Positions 1 to 11,744 of a stretch of 64,000 bases of DNA are shown here, one piece after another (position 1 is the stretch's first letter; each line of letters opens with the position of its first letter). Origin of the DNA: JBDHWG01 sp046328505. GTDB lineage: Bacteria > Chloroflexota > Anaerolineae > Epilineales > JAHCIE01. The notes beneath the pieces are model-generated. The model was not told where the DNA came from and ran no database searches. It was given only the letters and a program-made list of their open reading frames with translations. The position numbers and the translations under genes were made by a program. The stretch spans positions 930,001 to 994,000 of the forward strand of contig JAXLWL010000003.1 in NCBI GenBank assembly GCA_046328505.1. Reading direction: 5' to 3'.

Positions 1-143
1 AACATTGCACCATAGGCCGTATTGGACAGACCATAGTACTGCGGGCTAGTGAAGATGCTGCTCGCCGCCGGAAACGTCACGAGCACCAGGCCCTGGATCA
101 GGCCTGCCCCGTAAACCGCGCCAATTTCGCTACGCTGAGCCAT
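1..143 (-). CDS. MFS transporter, N-terminal fragment
   Basis: Only the first 47 or so codons lie in the window; the gene runs off the left edge. Translation begins MAQRSEIGAVYGAGLIQG, followed by a hydrophobic stretch and then YYGLSNTAYGAM, the usual opening of a major facilitator superfamily transporter (first membrane helix plus the 'GLS..YG' loop). An AGGAG ribosome binding site precedes the ATG at 143. It follows the GMC oxidoreductase by 22 bp on the same strand and is probably the third gene of the glgX operon. The substrate cannot be told from this fragment. The MFS call rests on sequence style only. Confidence 0.6.
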   Translation of the reverse strand, partial: MAQRSEIGAVYGAGLIQGLVLVTFPAASSIFTSPQYYGLSNTAYGAM

Positions 144-165
144 CGCGATCTCCTGGCGTGTGGCG

Positions 166-1711
166 CTACTTCATCCGCTCTTGCAGGTGCTCGCCGACGC
201 GAATCGCGTTGGCGATGGCCGTGAGAGCGGGGTTAACGGCGCCGATGCTGGGAAAGAAGCTCGTGTCTACCACGTAGAGGTTATCCAGCTCGTGCGCCTT
301 GCAGGTGATGTCCAGCGCCGACGTGGCCGGGTCCGTCCCGAAGCGCACGGTGCCGGCCTGGTGCGCGCAGCCCGCCACCGGGATCCGGTTATCCAGGTAG
401 AAGTTGCGCTTCATGAGGTGGTGCTCGCGCATGCCGATGTAGTTCAGCAGCCGCTTGAGCTTGTCGTACAGCCGCACGGCTTCCTGGTTGTTCGTCGCCT
501 CGTAGCTCAGGTGAATGTTGCCATCGCGCCCAACCGTCACCCGGTTCTCCGGCAGCGGCAAATCCTCCGTCGTCAGCCAGAAGTCCACGGCATGCTTGGA
601 GAGATCTTCCAGGCTCCAGGTCGGGGCCAGCATGGTTTCGCGCGGCTTCTCGCCGCGGTACATCGGCGGCAGCGACTTGCCCACCATCTGAATATTGCCC
701 AACGGATACGGGTACTCGTCCGTCGCTAAGTAGAAGTCGTTCACGCCGAGCGTCTTCTGGAACGAGGTCGGATTCTCCTCGACCGAGATCGCCATGGCGG
801 CCATGCTGTTGTGGAACATGTAGTTGCGCCCGACCTGGTCCGAGCCGTTAGCCAGGCCGTTGGGGTGCTTGTCATTGGCCGACATCAGCAGCAGCCGGGC
901 GGTATTCGACGCGCCGCAGGAAACGGAGATGATGTCGCCCTGGTAGACCTCGCTCTGGCCGTTGCGCTCGACGAGGACGTCCGTGATGGTGCGGCCCGAG
1001 GCGTCGGTGTTGAGCCTGGTCACCTTCGCGTTCACCAGGAGCGTGACGTTCGGGTAATCCAGGGTAGGCCGCACCGTCATCGTCTCGGCGTCGGACTTGG
1101 CATGTACAAGGCACGGGTAGCCGTCGCACCACATACAGCGGATACACGTACTACGGTTGCGTTCCGCCTCGTCGAGCAGGACGCCGCACGGCGCGTGGAA
1201 CGGGTGATAGCCGGCCTTCGCCAGGTCGCCCATGAGCTGCTGGATGCGCGGCTCGTGGGAGACGGCCGGCCAGGGGTATTGCTTGCTCCAATGGCCCTCG
1301 GTGGGGTCCTCGCCGTGGTTGCCACGCACCTGGTATAGCCACTCGGCCTTGGTGTAGTACGGCTCCATGTCGTCGTAGGTCAGCGGCCACGCCGGGGAGA
1401 TGCCGTCTGCGTGCCGGATTTCGCCGAAGTCCTGCGGGCGCAGACGGTACAGGGCGGCGCCGTACATCTTCGTCGCGCCGCCGACGAAGTAATGCACCTG
1501 CGGCTGGAACGACTGGCCGTCCGCGTCGTACCACGTCTCCTCGGACACGTAGCGGTTGTCGACAAAGACGGCCTTGGGGTCCCAGTTCGCCATCTCACGG
1601 CGGAGGTAGTCGCCGCGCTCCAGCAAGAGGATTTTCTTACCCGTGGGAGCGAGGGTGTGGGCCAGTGTTCCGCCACCGGCGCCGGTGCCGATAATGATGA
1701 TGTCGTACTTC

Positions 1712-1719
<8 letters not shown>
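166..1719 (-). CDS. GMC family FAD-dependent oxidoreductase
   Basis: This is a 517-aa glucose-methanol-choline family flavoprotein, whose members oxidise alcohols or sugars using FAD. An N-terminal Rossmann dinucleotide-binding motif (IIIIGTGAGGGTLAHTLAP) begins about residue 7. The conserved C-terminal block has GCAHQAGTVRFG and VVDTSFFPSIGAVNPALT, which holds the catalytic His and the Asn/Pro of the family. A Cys-rich segment (CIRCMWCDGYPC) sits near residue 200. I chose the ATG at 1719 (MPEKYD) because GAGAGGAG lies just upstream. A longer reading to 1782 exists but would put 21 unrelated residues before the FAD motif. The start overlaps the glgX stop by 8 bases, so the two are probably translationally coupled. 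The substrate is unknown; linkage to GlgX and a transporter suggests a carbohydrate or polyol. Confidence 0.85.
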
Positions 1720-3826
<2,107 letters not shown>

Positions 3827-4228
3827 AGGCTGCCTTTATGTGGGCAAGGAGTTGCCTTACTTGGCCGCATCTTGCGCCAGCATACCGGCACTCGTCGGCA
3901 AAATCACCCCCACAAACAAGGGACGTCACCTGCTATTCTCGCCTATCATTCTTAACAGGCAGGTGGAGTCGAGTACATCAAGCGGCGCTGCTCGTTGCGC
4001 GACGGCGCCGATGTAGAGACGCGCCGTTATCATCAAAAGTTGCCTAGACTGTCATTCAGACCTACCAAAAATGATAGCCAGAGCCTACTACTTGTGCTGG
4101 CGACCTTTCTTCGCGTCGGCAGCATCATAGGTATGGAAGCATGGCTCGCTTGCCAGCGGCCTTTTCGACGACAACTGCGATCCGCTGGCCCGCGACGCGT
4201 GAGAGATTGGACAACGAAGGAGAGGTCT
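3827..4228. promoter_or_regulatory. Divergent intergenic region between glgX and the molybdoenzyme operon
   Basis: A 402-bp gap between divergently transcribed genes, so it should hold promoters for both. A GAAGGAGAGG ribosome binding site lies at about 4217-4226, immediately before the plus-strand gene. I could not find a convincing paired -35/-10 on either strand. An open frame continuing upstream from 4229 to 3995 has no ribosome binding site and no recognisable sequence, so I treat it as noncoding. Confidence 0.4.
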
Positions 4229-6025
4229 ATGGGCAACGCCACCAACCAGATCCCCCAGAGCGAGCGCGATCCACTCGAGGCCGAGTTACTACCCTACTCG
4301 AACCAGGGCACGCTCGATGGCCGGATCATCATCTCAGAGTGGGCCGGAGGCATCCCGGAGGAGAAGGCTCAGATTCCGTCCATCCGTCTCGGGCGCCGCT
4401 GGATCAACAGCCTGTGGTTCGTAGCCATAGGTTCGGTGGCCCTCGTCGTGACGATCGCCGTGGCGCAATATCTTCGCACGTACCCCTGGATGCAGGACTT
4501 CCTCGCGCGCTACCCCGGCGCTTCTACGTCATTCGCTCCCGTCACTGACACCGGGTTCCCGTGGTGGCTGCGGTGGCAGCACTTCTTCAACCTGGTATTC
4601 ATGATGTTCATTATCCGAGCCGGCCTCCAGATCCTGGCGGACCACCCCCGACTATACTTCAATGCCGGCTGCCGGCCGGGTACCGACTGGCTTCGCATGC
4701 GCGGGCCGATTCCCCCCGATCGCATGACGACGCCCGATCCGCGCAAGCACTGGTCGGCCAAGGACGACTCGGTCGCTCTACCGAGCTGGCTGGGTATCCC
4801 TGGGTTCCGTCACTCGATCGGTCTGGCGCGCTGGTTCCACTTCAGCTTCGACCTCTTCTGGCTCATCAACGGCGTGATCTTCTTTGTCCTCCTGTTCGCC
4901 AGCGGCGAATGGCAGCGGCTTGTGCCGCGTTCGCTCGACGTCTTTCCTAACGCCCTCTCGGTCGCCATCCAGTATGCCTCACTGGACTTCCCGGCCAACA
5001 AGGGCTTCAGCCAGTACAATGGCCTGCAGATCCTGGTGTATTTTGTCACGCTCTTCATTGCCGCTCCGTTGGCCTTCATCACCGGCCTTCTGCAAGCCCC
5101 ATCCATCGCGGGCAAGTTTGGCCTGGGCGCGGGCGTGCTCAACCGCCAGGTCGCTCGAACCATCCACTTCGCCGTGCTGGCCTGGATGGTGTTCTTCATC
5201 CTGGTGCATACGGTCATGGTGTGGATCACCGGCCTGATCCCCAACCTCAATCACATCACCCTCGGAACCAACACGAGTTCGTGGTGGGCAGTGGTTCTGT
5301 ACGCAGCGTGGATGACCGTCGTCGTCGTGCTCTGGCTCGTCGCCTCGCCGTTCACCATCCGCTTTCCGCGCACAGTGCAGCGGATGGGCGCGGCTGTGGT
5401 CGGAGGCATCAAGGGCCTGATGGAATGGTGGGACCCGCGCGCGAGCTACAAGAAGTCGGACATCTCGCCCTACTTCTGGCCTAACGGCGAGCTGCCTGAG
5501 GCGACCCAGTATCAGCGTCTGCTGGCCGGCGGCTTCGCCGATTACAAGCTGCGTATTGACGGGCTGGTCGAGAACCCGGTTGAGGTAAGCTACCAGGCGC
5601 TCAAGGCGATGCCCAAGCGGGAGCAGATAACGCAGCACTACTGTATCCAGGGTTGGTCGGGCGTTGCCAAGTGGGGTGGCGTCGCCATGTCCGACCTGCT
5701 GGACATCGTTCGCCCCTTGCCGACGGCCAAGTGGGTGGTCTTCTACTCCTTCGCGGAGGGGCCGGAGACTGGCCGCTACTATGATGCCCACAAGATCGAG
5801 AACATGCGTCACGAGCGCACCATCCTCGCTTATGAGATGAACGACCAGCCCTTGAGTGAGCTGCACGGAGCGCCGCTGCGCCTGCGCGATGAGCTTGAGC
5901 TAGGTTTCAAGCATGTCAAGTGGGTGGAGGCCATTGAGTTCGTCGAGAGCTTCAAGCATCTCGGCGCGGGGATGGGCGGCTACAACGAGGACCAGGAGTT
6001 CTACGGATACAGGATGCCCATATGA
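4229..6025 (+). CDS. Fused cytochrome b / sulfite-oxidase-like molybdopterin oxidoreductase
   Basis: This 598-aa protein joins two functions normally made as separate subunits. Residues ~60-420 form a membrane cytochrome b of the b561 / thiosulfate reductase type. Its helices carry candidate heme histidines in WLRWQHFFNLVF, ARWFHFSFDLFW and TIHFAVLAWMVFFILVHTV. Residues ~430-598 form an oxidoreductase molybdopterin-binding domain like YedY/SUOX: LRIDGLVENPVEVSYQAL, then HYCIQGWSGVAKWGGV with the Mo-ligand Cys, then LHGAPLRLRDELELGFKHVK. No Tat signal is visible; the catalytic domain follows the last helix. The start at 4229 has the strong GAAGGAGAGG site. The stop overlaps the next gene by 4 bases (ATGA). 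The substrate is unknown; the NarK-like neighbour and NarX/L-like system hint at oxidised nitrogen or a related anion. Confidence 0.82.
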   Translation: MGNATNQIPQSERDPLEAELLPYSNQGTLDGRIIISEWAGGIPEEKAQIPSIRLGRRWINSLWFVAIGSVALVVTIAVAQYLRTYPWMQDFLARYPGASTSFAPVTDTGFPWWLRWQHFFNLVFMMFIIRAGLQILADHPRLYFNAGCRPGTDWLRMRGPIPPDRMTTPDPRKHWSAKDDSVALPSWLGIPGFRHSIGLARWFHFSFDLFWLINGVIFFVLLFASGEWQRLVPRSLDVFPNALSVAIQYASLDFPANKGFSQYNGLQILVYFVTLFIAAPLAFITGLLQAPSIAGKFGLGAGVLNRQVARTIHFAVLAWMVFFILVHTVMVWITGLIPNLNHITLGTNTSSWWAVVLYAAWMTVVVVLWLVASPFTIRFPRTVQRMGAAVVGGIKGLMEWWDPRASYKKSDISPYFWPNGELPEATQYQRLLAGGFADYKLRIDGLVENPVEVSYQALKAMPKREQITQHYCIQGWSGVAKWGGVAMSDLLDIVRPLPTAKWVVFYSFAEGPETGRYYDAHKIENMRHERTILAYEMNDQPLSELHGAPLRLRDELELGFKHVKWVEAIEFVESFKHLGAGMGGYNEDQEFYGYRMPI

Positions 6026-7278
6026 TGCCCAAAACGTCCACGTCCCTGTCCCTGCCCAACCGCCAATCGTGGGTAAACGTTATCATCGCCACCCTGGCCG
6101 CCACCGTCAGCTTCTGGGCATGGGCACTCCTCAGCCCGCTCGGCCCCGACCTGAAGGACCGGCTGGGTCTCGATCCAGTCCAGCAGGCGCTTGTCGTTGC
6201 CCTACCGGTGATAGTGGGTTCGCTCGGCCGCATCCCCGTCGGCTGGCTCACCGGGCGCTATGGAGCGCGGCTGACCTTTACCGCCGTCGTGGCTCTCACG
6301 GCGATACCCACCCTGCTGCTGGCCTTCTTCCAGTCGTCCTACGCTGTCCTTCTCGTCCTGGCTTTCTTCCTGGGGTTAGGCGGGGCCACCTATGCCATTG
6401 GTGTCCCCATCAGCAACAACTGGTTCCCACCTGCGCGGCGTGGCTTCTCCATCGGCGTGTTCTCCGCCTGCGACGTTGGCGTCGCCATCGCGGGCCTGAC
6501 CGTCATTCGTACCATCAGCCGCTGGGGAGACAGTAGCATCTTCTTCATCGTGACGGGCGCGCTCCTGATCTGCGCGGCGTTGTGCTGGCTATTGTTGCGA
6601 AATCTGCCAGGCGCGCCTAAGCCGACAGAGGGCATGCTCGCCAGCTTCATGAAGGAGATCCGCAAGCCCACCGTTCTGGAACAGTCGTTGCTGTATGCCA
6701 TGACCTTCGGCGTGTACGTGGCGCTGGGCGCTTACTCGGTGACCTACTTCAAAGGCGCCTACGGGACATCGCCGGCCACGGCGTCCCTATATATGGCCGG
6801 TCTCGTTGCGCTCGCGGCCGCGTTTCGGCCGATCGGCGGGTGGCTGGGCGACCGTCTCGGGCCACTGCGTGTCCTGGCAGTGTGTTTCGGTATCGTCGCC
6901 GTCGGTGCGATCGTCATCGCATTCAATCCGGCTCTGGCAATAGCTCTCGTGGCGTTCAGTGTGATTACCGCCGCGTGCGGCACCGGGGCAAGTGCCGTCT
7001 TTACTCTGCTGGCCCAGACGATACCCCAACCCGATGTCGCCGAGGCCTCAGGTATCGTCGGGGCTCTCGGCGGCATGGGCGGCTACTTTCCCCCCCTGGT
7101 GCTGGGGGTTGTCTTTGCCGCAACTGGCAGCTACGACTTCGGATTCTGGTTACTCGTCGGCGTCGCGATAGGGACGGCGCTGCTGACCATGACCGTCGTG
7201 CGGCGCACATCGGAACAGGCAAAAGTCGCCCTGGGCAAACCTCAATCTGTCCCCGTCCCATCCCGACGTGGAGCATAA
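6022..7278 (+). CDS. MFS transporter, NarK/nitrate-nitrite porter-like
   Basis: A 418-aa twelve-helix transporter. The first helix region (FWAWALLSPLGPDLKDRLGL), the loop GRIPVGWLTGRYGARLTF and GLGGATYAIGVPISNNWFPP are characteristic of the NarK/NasA nitrate-nitrite porter branch of the major facilitator superfamily. It is translationally coupled to the molybdoenzyme fusion through a 4-base ATGA overlap. A two-component system related to nitrate sensors lies just downstream. The anion transported could be nitrate, nitrite or another small anion; the sequence does not settle it. No dedicated nitrate reductase (narGHI or nasA) lies in the window. Confidence 0.8.
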   Translation: MMPKTSTSLSLPNRQSWVNVIIATLAATVSFWAWALLSPLGPDLKDRLGLDPVQQALVVALPVIVGSLGRIPVGWLTGRYGARLTFTAVVALTAIPTLLLAFFQSSYAVLLVLAFFLGLGGATYAIGVPISNNWFPPARRGFSIGVFSACDVGVAIAGLTVIRTISRWGDSSIFFIVTGALLICAALCWLLLRNLPGAPKPTEGMLASFMKEIRKPTVLEQSLLYAMTFGVYVALGAYSVTYFKGAYGTSPATASLYMAGLVALAAAFRPIGGWLGDRLGPLRVLAVCFGIVAVGAIVIAFNPALAIALVAFSVITAACGTGASAVFTLLAQTIPQPDVAEASGIVGALGGMGGYFPPLVLGVVFAATGSYDFGFWLLVGVAIGTALLTMTVVRRTSEQAKVALGKPQSVPVPSRRGA

Positions 7279-7421
7279 CTCGCTACAACCTCCGCAGCAA
7301 GCTGTTCAAGCTGAGCGCGCCTTCTTCTCGCGGCCCGGGACGCCAACATCGAATGTCAACCCGAAGGTGCACACGCAACAGACAGTAAACTTGACCGACA
7401 AGTTGATTTCGTTGTGCCAGG

Positions 7422-7449
7422 TTGACTATGGTGAAGGAAGGCGGATAAT
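7422..7449 (+). promoter_or_regulatory. Putative sigma70-type promoter for the NarX/NarL-like pair
   Basis: TTGACT (7422-7427) and GATAAT (7444-7449) are separated by 16 bp and lie 55 bp upstream of the kinase ATG. This suggests the two-component genes have their own promoter and are not only read through from the transporter. The 7279-7503 gap otherwise holds no gene. Confidence 0.45.
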
Positions 7450-7503
7450 TCAGAAGCGTAGGCAAGGACCGCGTCGTTGCCCTCACCTAACTACGAGGCG
7501 TCC

Positions 7504-10296
7504 ATGAAACGCATCCGTATTGCTGCCCTCGCTGCCGCGGTCGCGCTCATGCTGGCAGTAGGCTTCCTTGCCCCGTCGAGCGCGCACGCCCAGCGCCCCG
7601 GCAAGGCGCCGCCGTTTGACAGGGAAGCGTCGGACACGCCCGTTTCACTTAACCCTTACCTGGAAACCTTGCGCGACCCGGGTGGCCAGCTCACGATTGA
7701 CCAGGTCGCCGATCCCTCGTTCACGGAGTTTGCGGCAAACGGGCCGCTCACGCCTAACTTCGGCTTCACGAGCGACGCCGTCTGGGCCCGCTTCAGCGTG
7801 GACAACACCTCAGATCAGGCTCGCGAGTACTACCTTCAACTTGCAGCCCCCAACACACGGTTCGTAGACTTCTACGTTCCCGGCTCGACGCCGGGCGCCT
7901 TCTCCGCGACGCGCACAGGCTGGGATCGCTCTACCGCGCCTCGCAGCGTGCCATCTGCGACTTTGATCTTCCCGATCGAGATACCTGCCCGGAGCCAGGC
8001 CACCTACTACATGCGCGTCACCAACGATGTCGGCGCAGTGCAGCTTCCACTCACGCTCACCGCGGAGGATGCGTTCGAAGACAGCAATCGCACGCTCGAC
8101 ACGCTGAACGGCGCTCTGATTGGCGGCCTGCTGCTGATGGCAGCCTATGGCCTGGTGATGTTTCTGCGGCTGCGCGAGCGCAACTATCTGCTGCTCGCTG
8201 TTTTTTCCGCAGTCTACGGCGTGTTCTATTTCAGCATGAGCGATTCAGCCGTCATATGGCTCGGACATGGCTTCTCGGCGGCATTCTGGCCGCAGCTTCC
8301 GCTGCTGACCGCCGCCACGCTGGTCACGTACCTGGCCTTCTGTGACGGGTACCTGGAGTTGTCGACGCGCCTGCGGTGGGCTCACCGCATCACCCTCGGC
8401 GCTATGGCTCTGTGCGCAATCGCGCTCAGTTTCGTTCCCCTCGGGCTTCTGCGTCTCGCGAGCCTCACCGAACTCGTCATCGGCATCTTCGTCACCGTGG
8501 GCGTTCCCGTGTTCGCCCTCTGGGTGTGGCGGCTCGGCTACAAGCCGGCCGGTTACTTCTTCATTGTGATGCTCGTGCCCCTTATCGGCGTCGCCCTCTC
8601 GAACCTTGGCCGCCTGGGCGTGATCGCCTGGGAACCCTGGTACGGCCTACTCAGCCCTGCCAGCGGCCTCTTGCTCATCTTGCTCAGCGCCCTCGTCATG
8701 GCCGATCATATCAACGAGCTACGCCGTGACGCGAACCGCAACGCCCGGCGCCTGGGCGAGTACCTGGACGCGATACCGGTCGGAGTCGCGGTCTACGACG
8801 CCGCACTGCGCTCCATCTACATCAACAGCGCCGCCGGCAACGTGGTAGCCATGAAGCCGCCAGAACAAACGACGTTCACGAAGGCGAGCGCCGCGGTCCC
8901 AGCCTACATCGCCGGTACGGAATCCTTGTACCCCTACGATCGACTACCGCTGATGCAGGCCTTGAGCGGGCGTAGCGCTCGAGCCGACGACCTGGAAATC
9001 GACGTTGATGGGCAGCGCGTCGCGTTGGATGCCTGGGCACGCCCGCTGTGGGATGAGGCCGGAGGCGTGGAAGCGGTTGTCACGACATTCCTCGACATCA
9101 CTGAGCGCCGGCAGCACGACACCGAATTGGAGGCCTATCGCAGCCATCTGGAGGAGTTGGTTGACGAGCGAACCCAGACCGAGCGGCATGAGCGCGAGGT
9201 CGCCGAGGCGCTACAAGAGACGGCCGCCGCGCTCGCCAGCACGCTCGACATGGCAGCGGTCGTCAATGTAATCCTGCAGCAATTGAGCCGCGTGACCCGC
9301 TACAAGGGAGCGATGGTCTCGCTGCTCGAGAATGACGAGCTGGTCGTCGTGAGTGCCGATGGGTTGTGCATCTCGGCACTGCGTCACCGCGAGCCCATAG
9401 AGGCAGCGCAGCCAACATCCGAAGACCTACAGGCCGCGCACGAGAGACTATGCCACCGCGGCCACTCGCCCGCCAACGGGGCGCTACCGCATCCGCTTGT
9501 GATTGAGGCCCCCCTCGTTAACCAGGGACAGACGCTCGGCATGCTGGCGGTGGTCAGGGACGCGGCCGACGATGACCTGCCCGACGACGACAACCTGATC
9601 CGAGCGTTCGCGGATCAGGCCGCGACGGCCGTCACCAACGCGCGCCTCTACCGGCAGGCGAGGCTTGCTGCGGCTGTCGAAGAGCGCGAGATGCTGGCGC
9701 GGGAGCTGCACGACGCAGTGACCCAGACACTGTGTTCGGCAAACCTGCTGGCCGGCACTGCCCTTACCCTATCGACGGACGCCCCGCCCGCAGTACGGCG
9801 CGCGCTAGAGGACTTGCAGTGGATGTTGACAGGCGCAGTCGCCGAGATGCGCACCTTGCTGCTCGAGTTACGCCCGTGGGCGCTGGCCGCAAGCCCTCTC
9901 GACGCCGTCCTGCCGCCGCTATTCGAAGCTTTCACGGCGCGCACCCACGTGCCCGTGGCTTTCTCAATCGACGTCTCGGGACCTCCTATGCTGTCGGAGG
10001 ATGTCAAGGTCGCAATCTATCGAATCGCCCAGGAGGCGCTTAACAACATTGCCAGGCACGCCGACGCCACGCAGGTCACGGCTCAACTCCACCGCTGCCC
10101 TGGCTATGTGGGCCTGTCGATCACCGATGATGGACACGGCTTCGATCCCGGCGTCGTCGTCACAGGCGATCATATGGGCATGGCCATCATGCGCGAGCGT
10201 GCCGACGAAGCCGGCCTCACGCTCACCATCGCCAGTCGCCCCTGCGCCGGGACCTGCCTGCGCGTAGAATGGACGGAAGAGAATCATGACCGCTGA
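7504..10296 (+). CDS. NarX-like sensor histidine kinase (7TM-DISM, PAS, GAF, HisKA_3)
   Basis: A 930-aa membrane kinase. A signal peptide (MKRIRIAALAAAVALMLAV..., cleavage near AHA-QRP) leads to an extracytoplasmic 7TMR-DISMED2-like beta domain (~40-190). Seven membrane helices (~200-410) follow, then a PAS-like domain (~425-540), a short coiled coil, a GAF domain (~570-720) and a HisKA_3/HATPase_c transmitter. The phospho-acceptor His is in ARELHDAVTQTL, and the ATP-binding N and G boxes are EALNNIARHADA and ITDDGHGFDPG. This transmitter type pairs with LuxR-family regulators, and one follows with an 11-base overlap. The ATG at 7504 is chosen because it opens the signal peptide; nine extra codons upstream are hydrophilic and lack a ribosome site. 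The ligand may be a carbohydrate or an anion. The DISM domain is not the NarX sensor domain, so 'NarX-like' refers only to the kinase half. Confidence 0.87.
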   Translation: MKRIRIAALAAAVALMLAVGFLAPSSAHAQRPGKAPPFDREASDTPVSLNPYLETLRDPGGQLTIDQVADPSFTEFAANGPLTPNFGFTSDAVWARFSVDNTSDQAREYYLQLAAPNTRFVDFYVPGSTPGAFSATRTGWDRSTAPRSVPSATLIFPIEIPARSQATYYMRVTNDVGAVQLPLTLTAEDAFEDSNRTLDTLNGALIGGLLLMAAYGLVMFLRLRERNYLLLAVFSAVYGVFYFSMSDSAVIWLGHGFSAAFWPQLPLLTAATLVTYLAFCDGYLELSTRLRWAHRITLGAMALCAIALSFVPLGLLRLASLTELVIGIFVTVGVPVFALWVWRLGYKPAGYFFIVMLVPLIGVALSNLGRLGVIAWEPWYGLLSPASGLLLILLSALVMADHINELRRDANRNARRLGEYLDAIPVGVAVYDAALRSIYINSAAGNVVAMKPPEQTTFTKASAAVPAYIAGTESLYPYDRLPLMQALSGRSARADDLEIDVDGQRVALDAWARPLWDEAGGVEAVVTTFLDITERRQHDTELEAYRSHLEELVDERTQTERHEREVAEALQETAAALASTLDMAAVVNVILQQLSRVTRYKGAMVSLLENDELVVVSADGLCISALRHREPIEAAQPTSEDLQAAHERLCHRGHSPANGALPHPLVIEAPLVNQGQTLGMLAVVRDAADDDLPDDDNLIRAFADQAATAVTNARLYRQARLAAAVEEREMLARELHDAVTQTLCSANLLAGTALTLSTDAPPAVRRALEDLQWMLTGAVAEMRTLLLELRPWALAASPLDAVLPPLFEAFTARTHVPVAFSIDVSGPPMLSEDVKVAIYRIAQEALNNIARHADATQVTAQLHRCPGYVGLSITDDGHGFDPGVVVTGDHMGMAIMRERADEAGLTLTIASRPCAGTCLRVEWTEENHDR

Positions 10297-10933
10297 TTCC
10301 GCCGCGCCGATCCGGGTGCTGGTTGTCGACGACCACCCGACGATGCGTTATGGCCTTAGAGTGTTTCTGACTGCTCAGCCCGACATGGTATGTATCGGCG
10401 AGGCCGACAGCGGCGAGAGAGCCGTGCAGTTGTGCCGCAAGCTTCAGCCCGATGTCGTCCTGATCGACGTCGTCATGCCCGGCATGGACGGCCCGACAGC
10501 CATCGCCAACATCCGCGCCGAGATGCCGCACATCCGTCTCATCGCTCTGACAACGTTCAGCGAGGCAGACCTGGCACAGAAGGCGATTCGGGCCGGCGCT
10601 GCCAGCTATCTGCTGAAGTCGATCTCGACCGTCGAGCTGGCCGCCGCGGTGCGCGATGCGGCGCGCGGGCGCCACACCTTCTCCCCCGAGGTCACGCAAG
10701 CCCTCGCCGAGGCCGCGTCGAATCGACCGCAGCCGCCCACGTCGCATCTATCGGAACGAGAACTAGAAGTCCTCCGCCTGGTCGCCGAAGGCAAGACAGA
10801 CCTCGAGATCGGGCATGACCTGCATATCACTAAGTCGACGGCGCGATTTCACCTCAAGAACATCTTCGCCAAACTTGGCGCTTCCAATCGCACCGAGGCC
10901 GTGCACATCGCTGCCAGCGACAAGCTCATCTGA
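10286..10933 (+). CDS. NarL/LuxR-family response regulator
   Basis: A 215-aa regulator with a receiver domain (VLVVDDHPTMRYGLR; phospho-acceptor Asp in VVLIDVVMPGMDG; conserved Lys in SYLLKSI). A C-terminal LuxR helix-turn-helix follows (LSERELEVLRLVAEGKTD through KNIFAKLGASNRTEAV). Overlap with the kinase gene by 11 bases makes them a cognate pair. By position its probable target is the upstream molybdoenzyme/NarK operon. I could not identify binding sites by eye. Confidence 0.92.
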   Translation: MTADSAAPIRVLVVDDHPTMRYGLRVFLTAQPDMVCIGEADSGERAVQLCRKLQPDVVLIDVVMPGMDGPTAIANIRAEMPHIRLIALTTFSEADLAQKAIRAGAASYLLKSISTVELAAAVRDAARGRHTFSPEVTQALAEAASNRPQPPTSHLSERELEVLRLVAEGKTDLEIGHDLHITKSTARFHLKNIFAKLGASNRTEAVHIAASDKLI

Positions 10934-11129
10934 CACCTGCTATTCCCCTGGCACAACGAACAGTCACCTTTGGGGTGGCGTCGTCGACCAACCACAAATG
11001 AGAGTCATATTCGATACCGAAACACTATCACTTCAGAGCGTAACCGCGCGGTCGTCGTGCTGTATGCTAGAGCCAGGGCTGGCGCTATTGGTAATCCCAC
11101 ATCTGCACAGGGTACGAGATGAGTATTCT

Positions 11130-11233
11130 GCATACGCTTGGGATACGCTTAGGATGCGGTCAGGGATGCCCCAGACGCTAGCGGCACACCGCGTGCGCCC
11201 AGAATGCGTTCAGGATATGGTTCAGATGCGCTA
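11130..11233 (+). repeat. Degenerate 11-bp tandem repeats
   Basis: Units resembling GGATRCGCTTA recur with a period near 11 bp: GCATACGCTTG, GGATACGCTTA, GGATGCGGTCA, and after a gap CAGAATGCGTT, CAGGATATGGTT, CAGATGCGCTA. The copies are imperfect and the block is interrupted in the middle. Confidence 0.5.
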
Positions 11234-11718
11234 CAAGGACGACGCCTCGGCCGATTGAGGCTACACGTTCACCGCTGCTCTTCCGCTGCCAGGGCGGAAG
11301 GCGACGTGTCAACTAGGCCAGCGAAAGCAGCCCTGCATGCCAGCGCCTATGTGCCGTTGTACCTGGTAGGCATCAAGAAGTTGCCGCGTCACCGGCCTGA
11401 CGACATCGGATTGGGAAACGAGAACGAGGCAGTGAGCTACGTGGCATCATCCGTCGGTATCTGGCGCAAGACGGAGGGCGCGATCAAGGGGTTGCTCGCC
11501 GCCATGCCGCACTAGAGGTTCGCGCTTGGCGAGACCTCGGGAGGAGAGTGTGTCGGGTCGAATCCTCGCTGGCGAACACGTCCCAACTGCGGTGTAATTC
11601 TGCCATCCTTCGCCGCATCGAGCGAGAACGTACCTCGCTTACGGACTTCAGGCATCAGTGTTGACGCGGAACAGGGTCGTGCCCAGCACGTCGGCATGGA
11701 GGCGAAACCGGAAATTGA

Positions 11719-11744
11719 GACTATCCCTGCCCGCAGGGATAGTC
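11719..11744. repeat. Perfect 11-bp stem-loop
   Basis: GACTATCCCTG and CAGGGATAGTC flank a 4-base loop. No T-tract follows, so it may be a repeat element and not a terminator. A second hairpin, CCCATTCC/GGAATGGG, lies at 11890-11911. Confidence 0.55.

Noticed and set aside
10815..11515. Two short open frames after the response regulator
   Set aside because: No ribosome site, no family sequence, and they run across degenerate repeats; treated as noncoding.
11540..11575. GGTCGAATCCTCGC resembling a tRNA T-arm
   Set aside because: No acceptor stem, D-arm or anticodon arm can be built from the surrounding bases.
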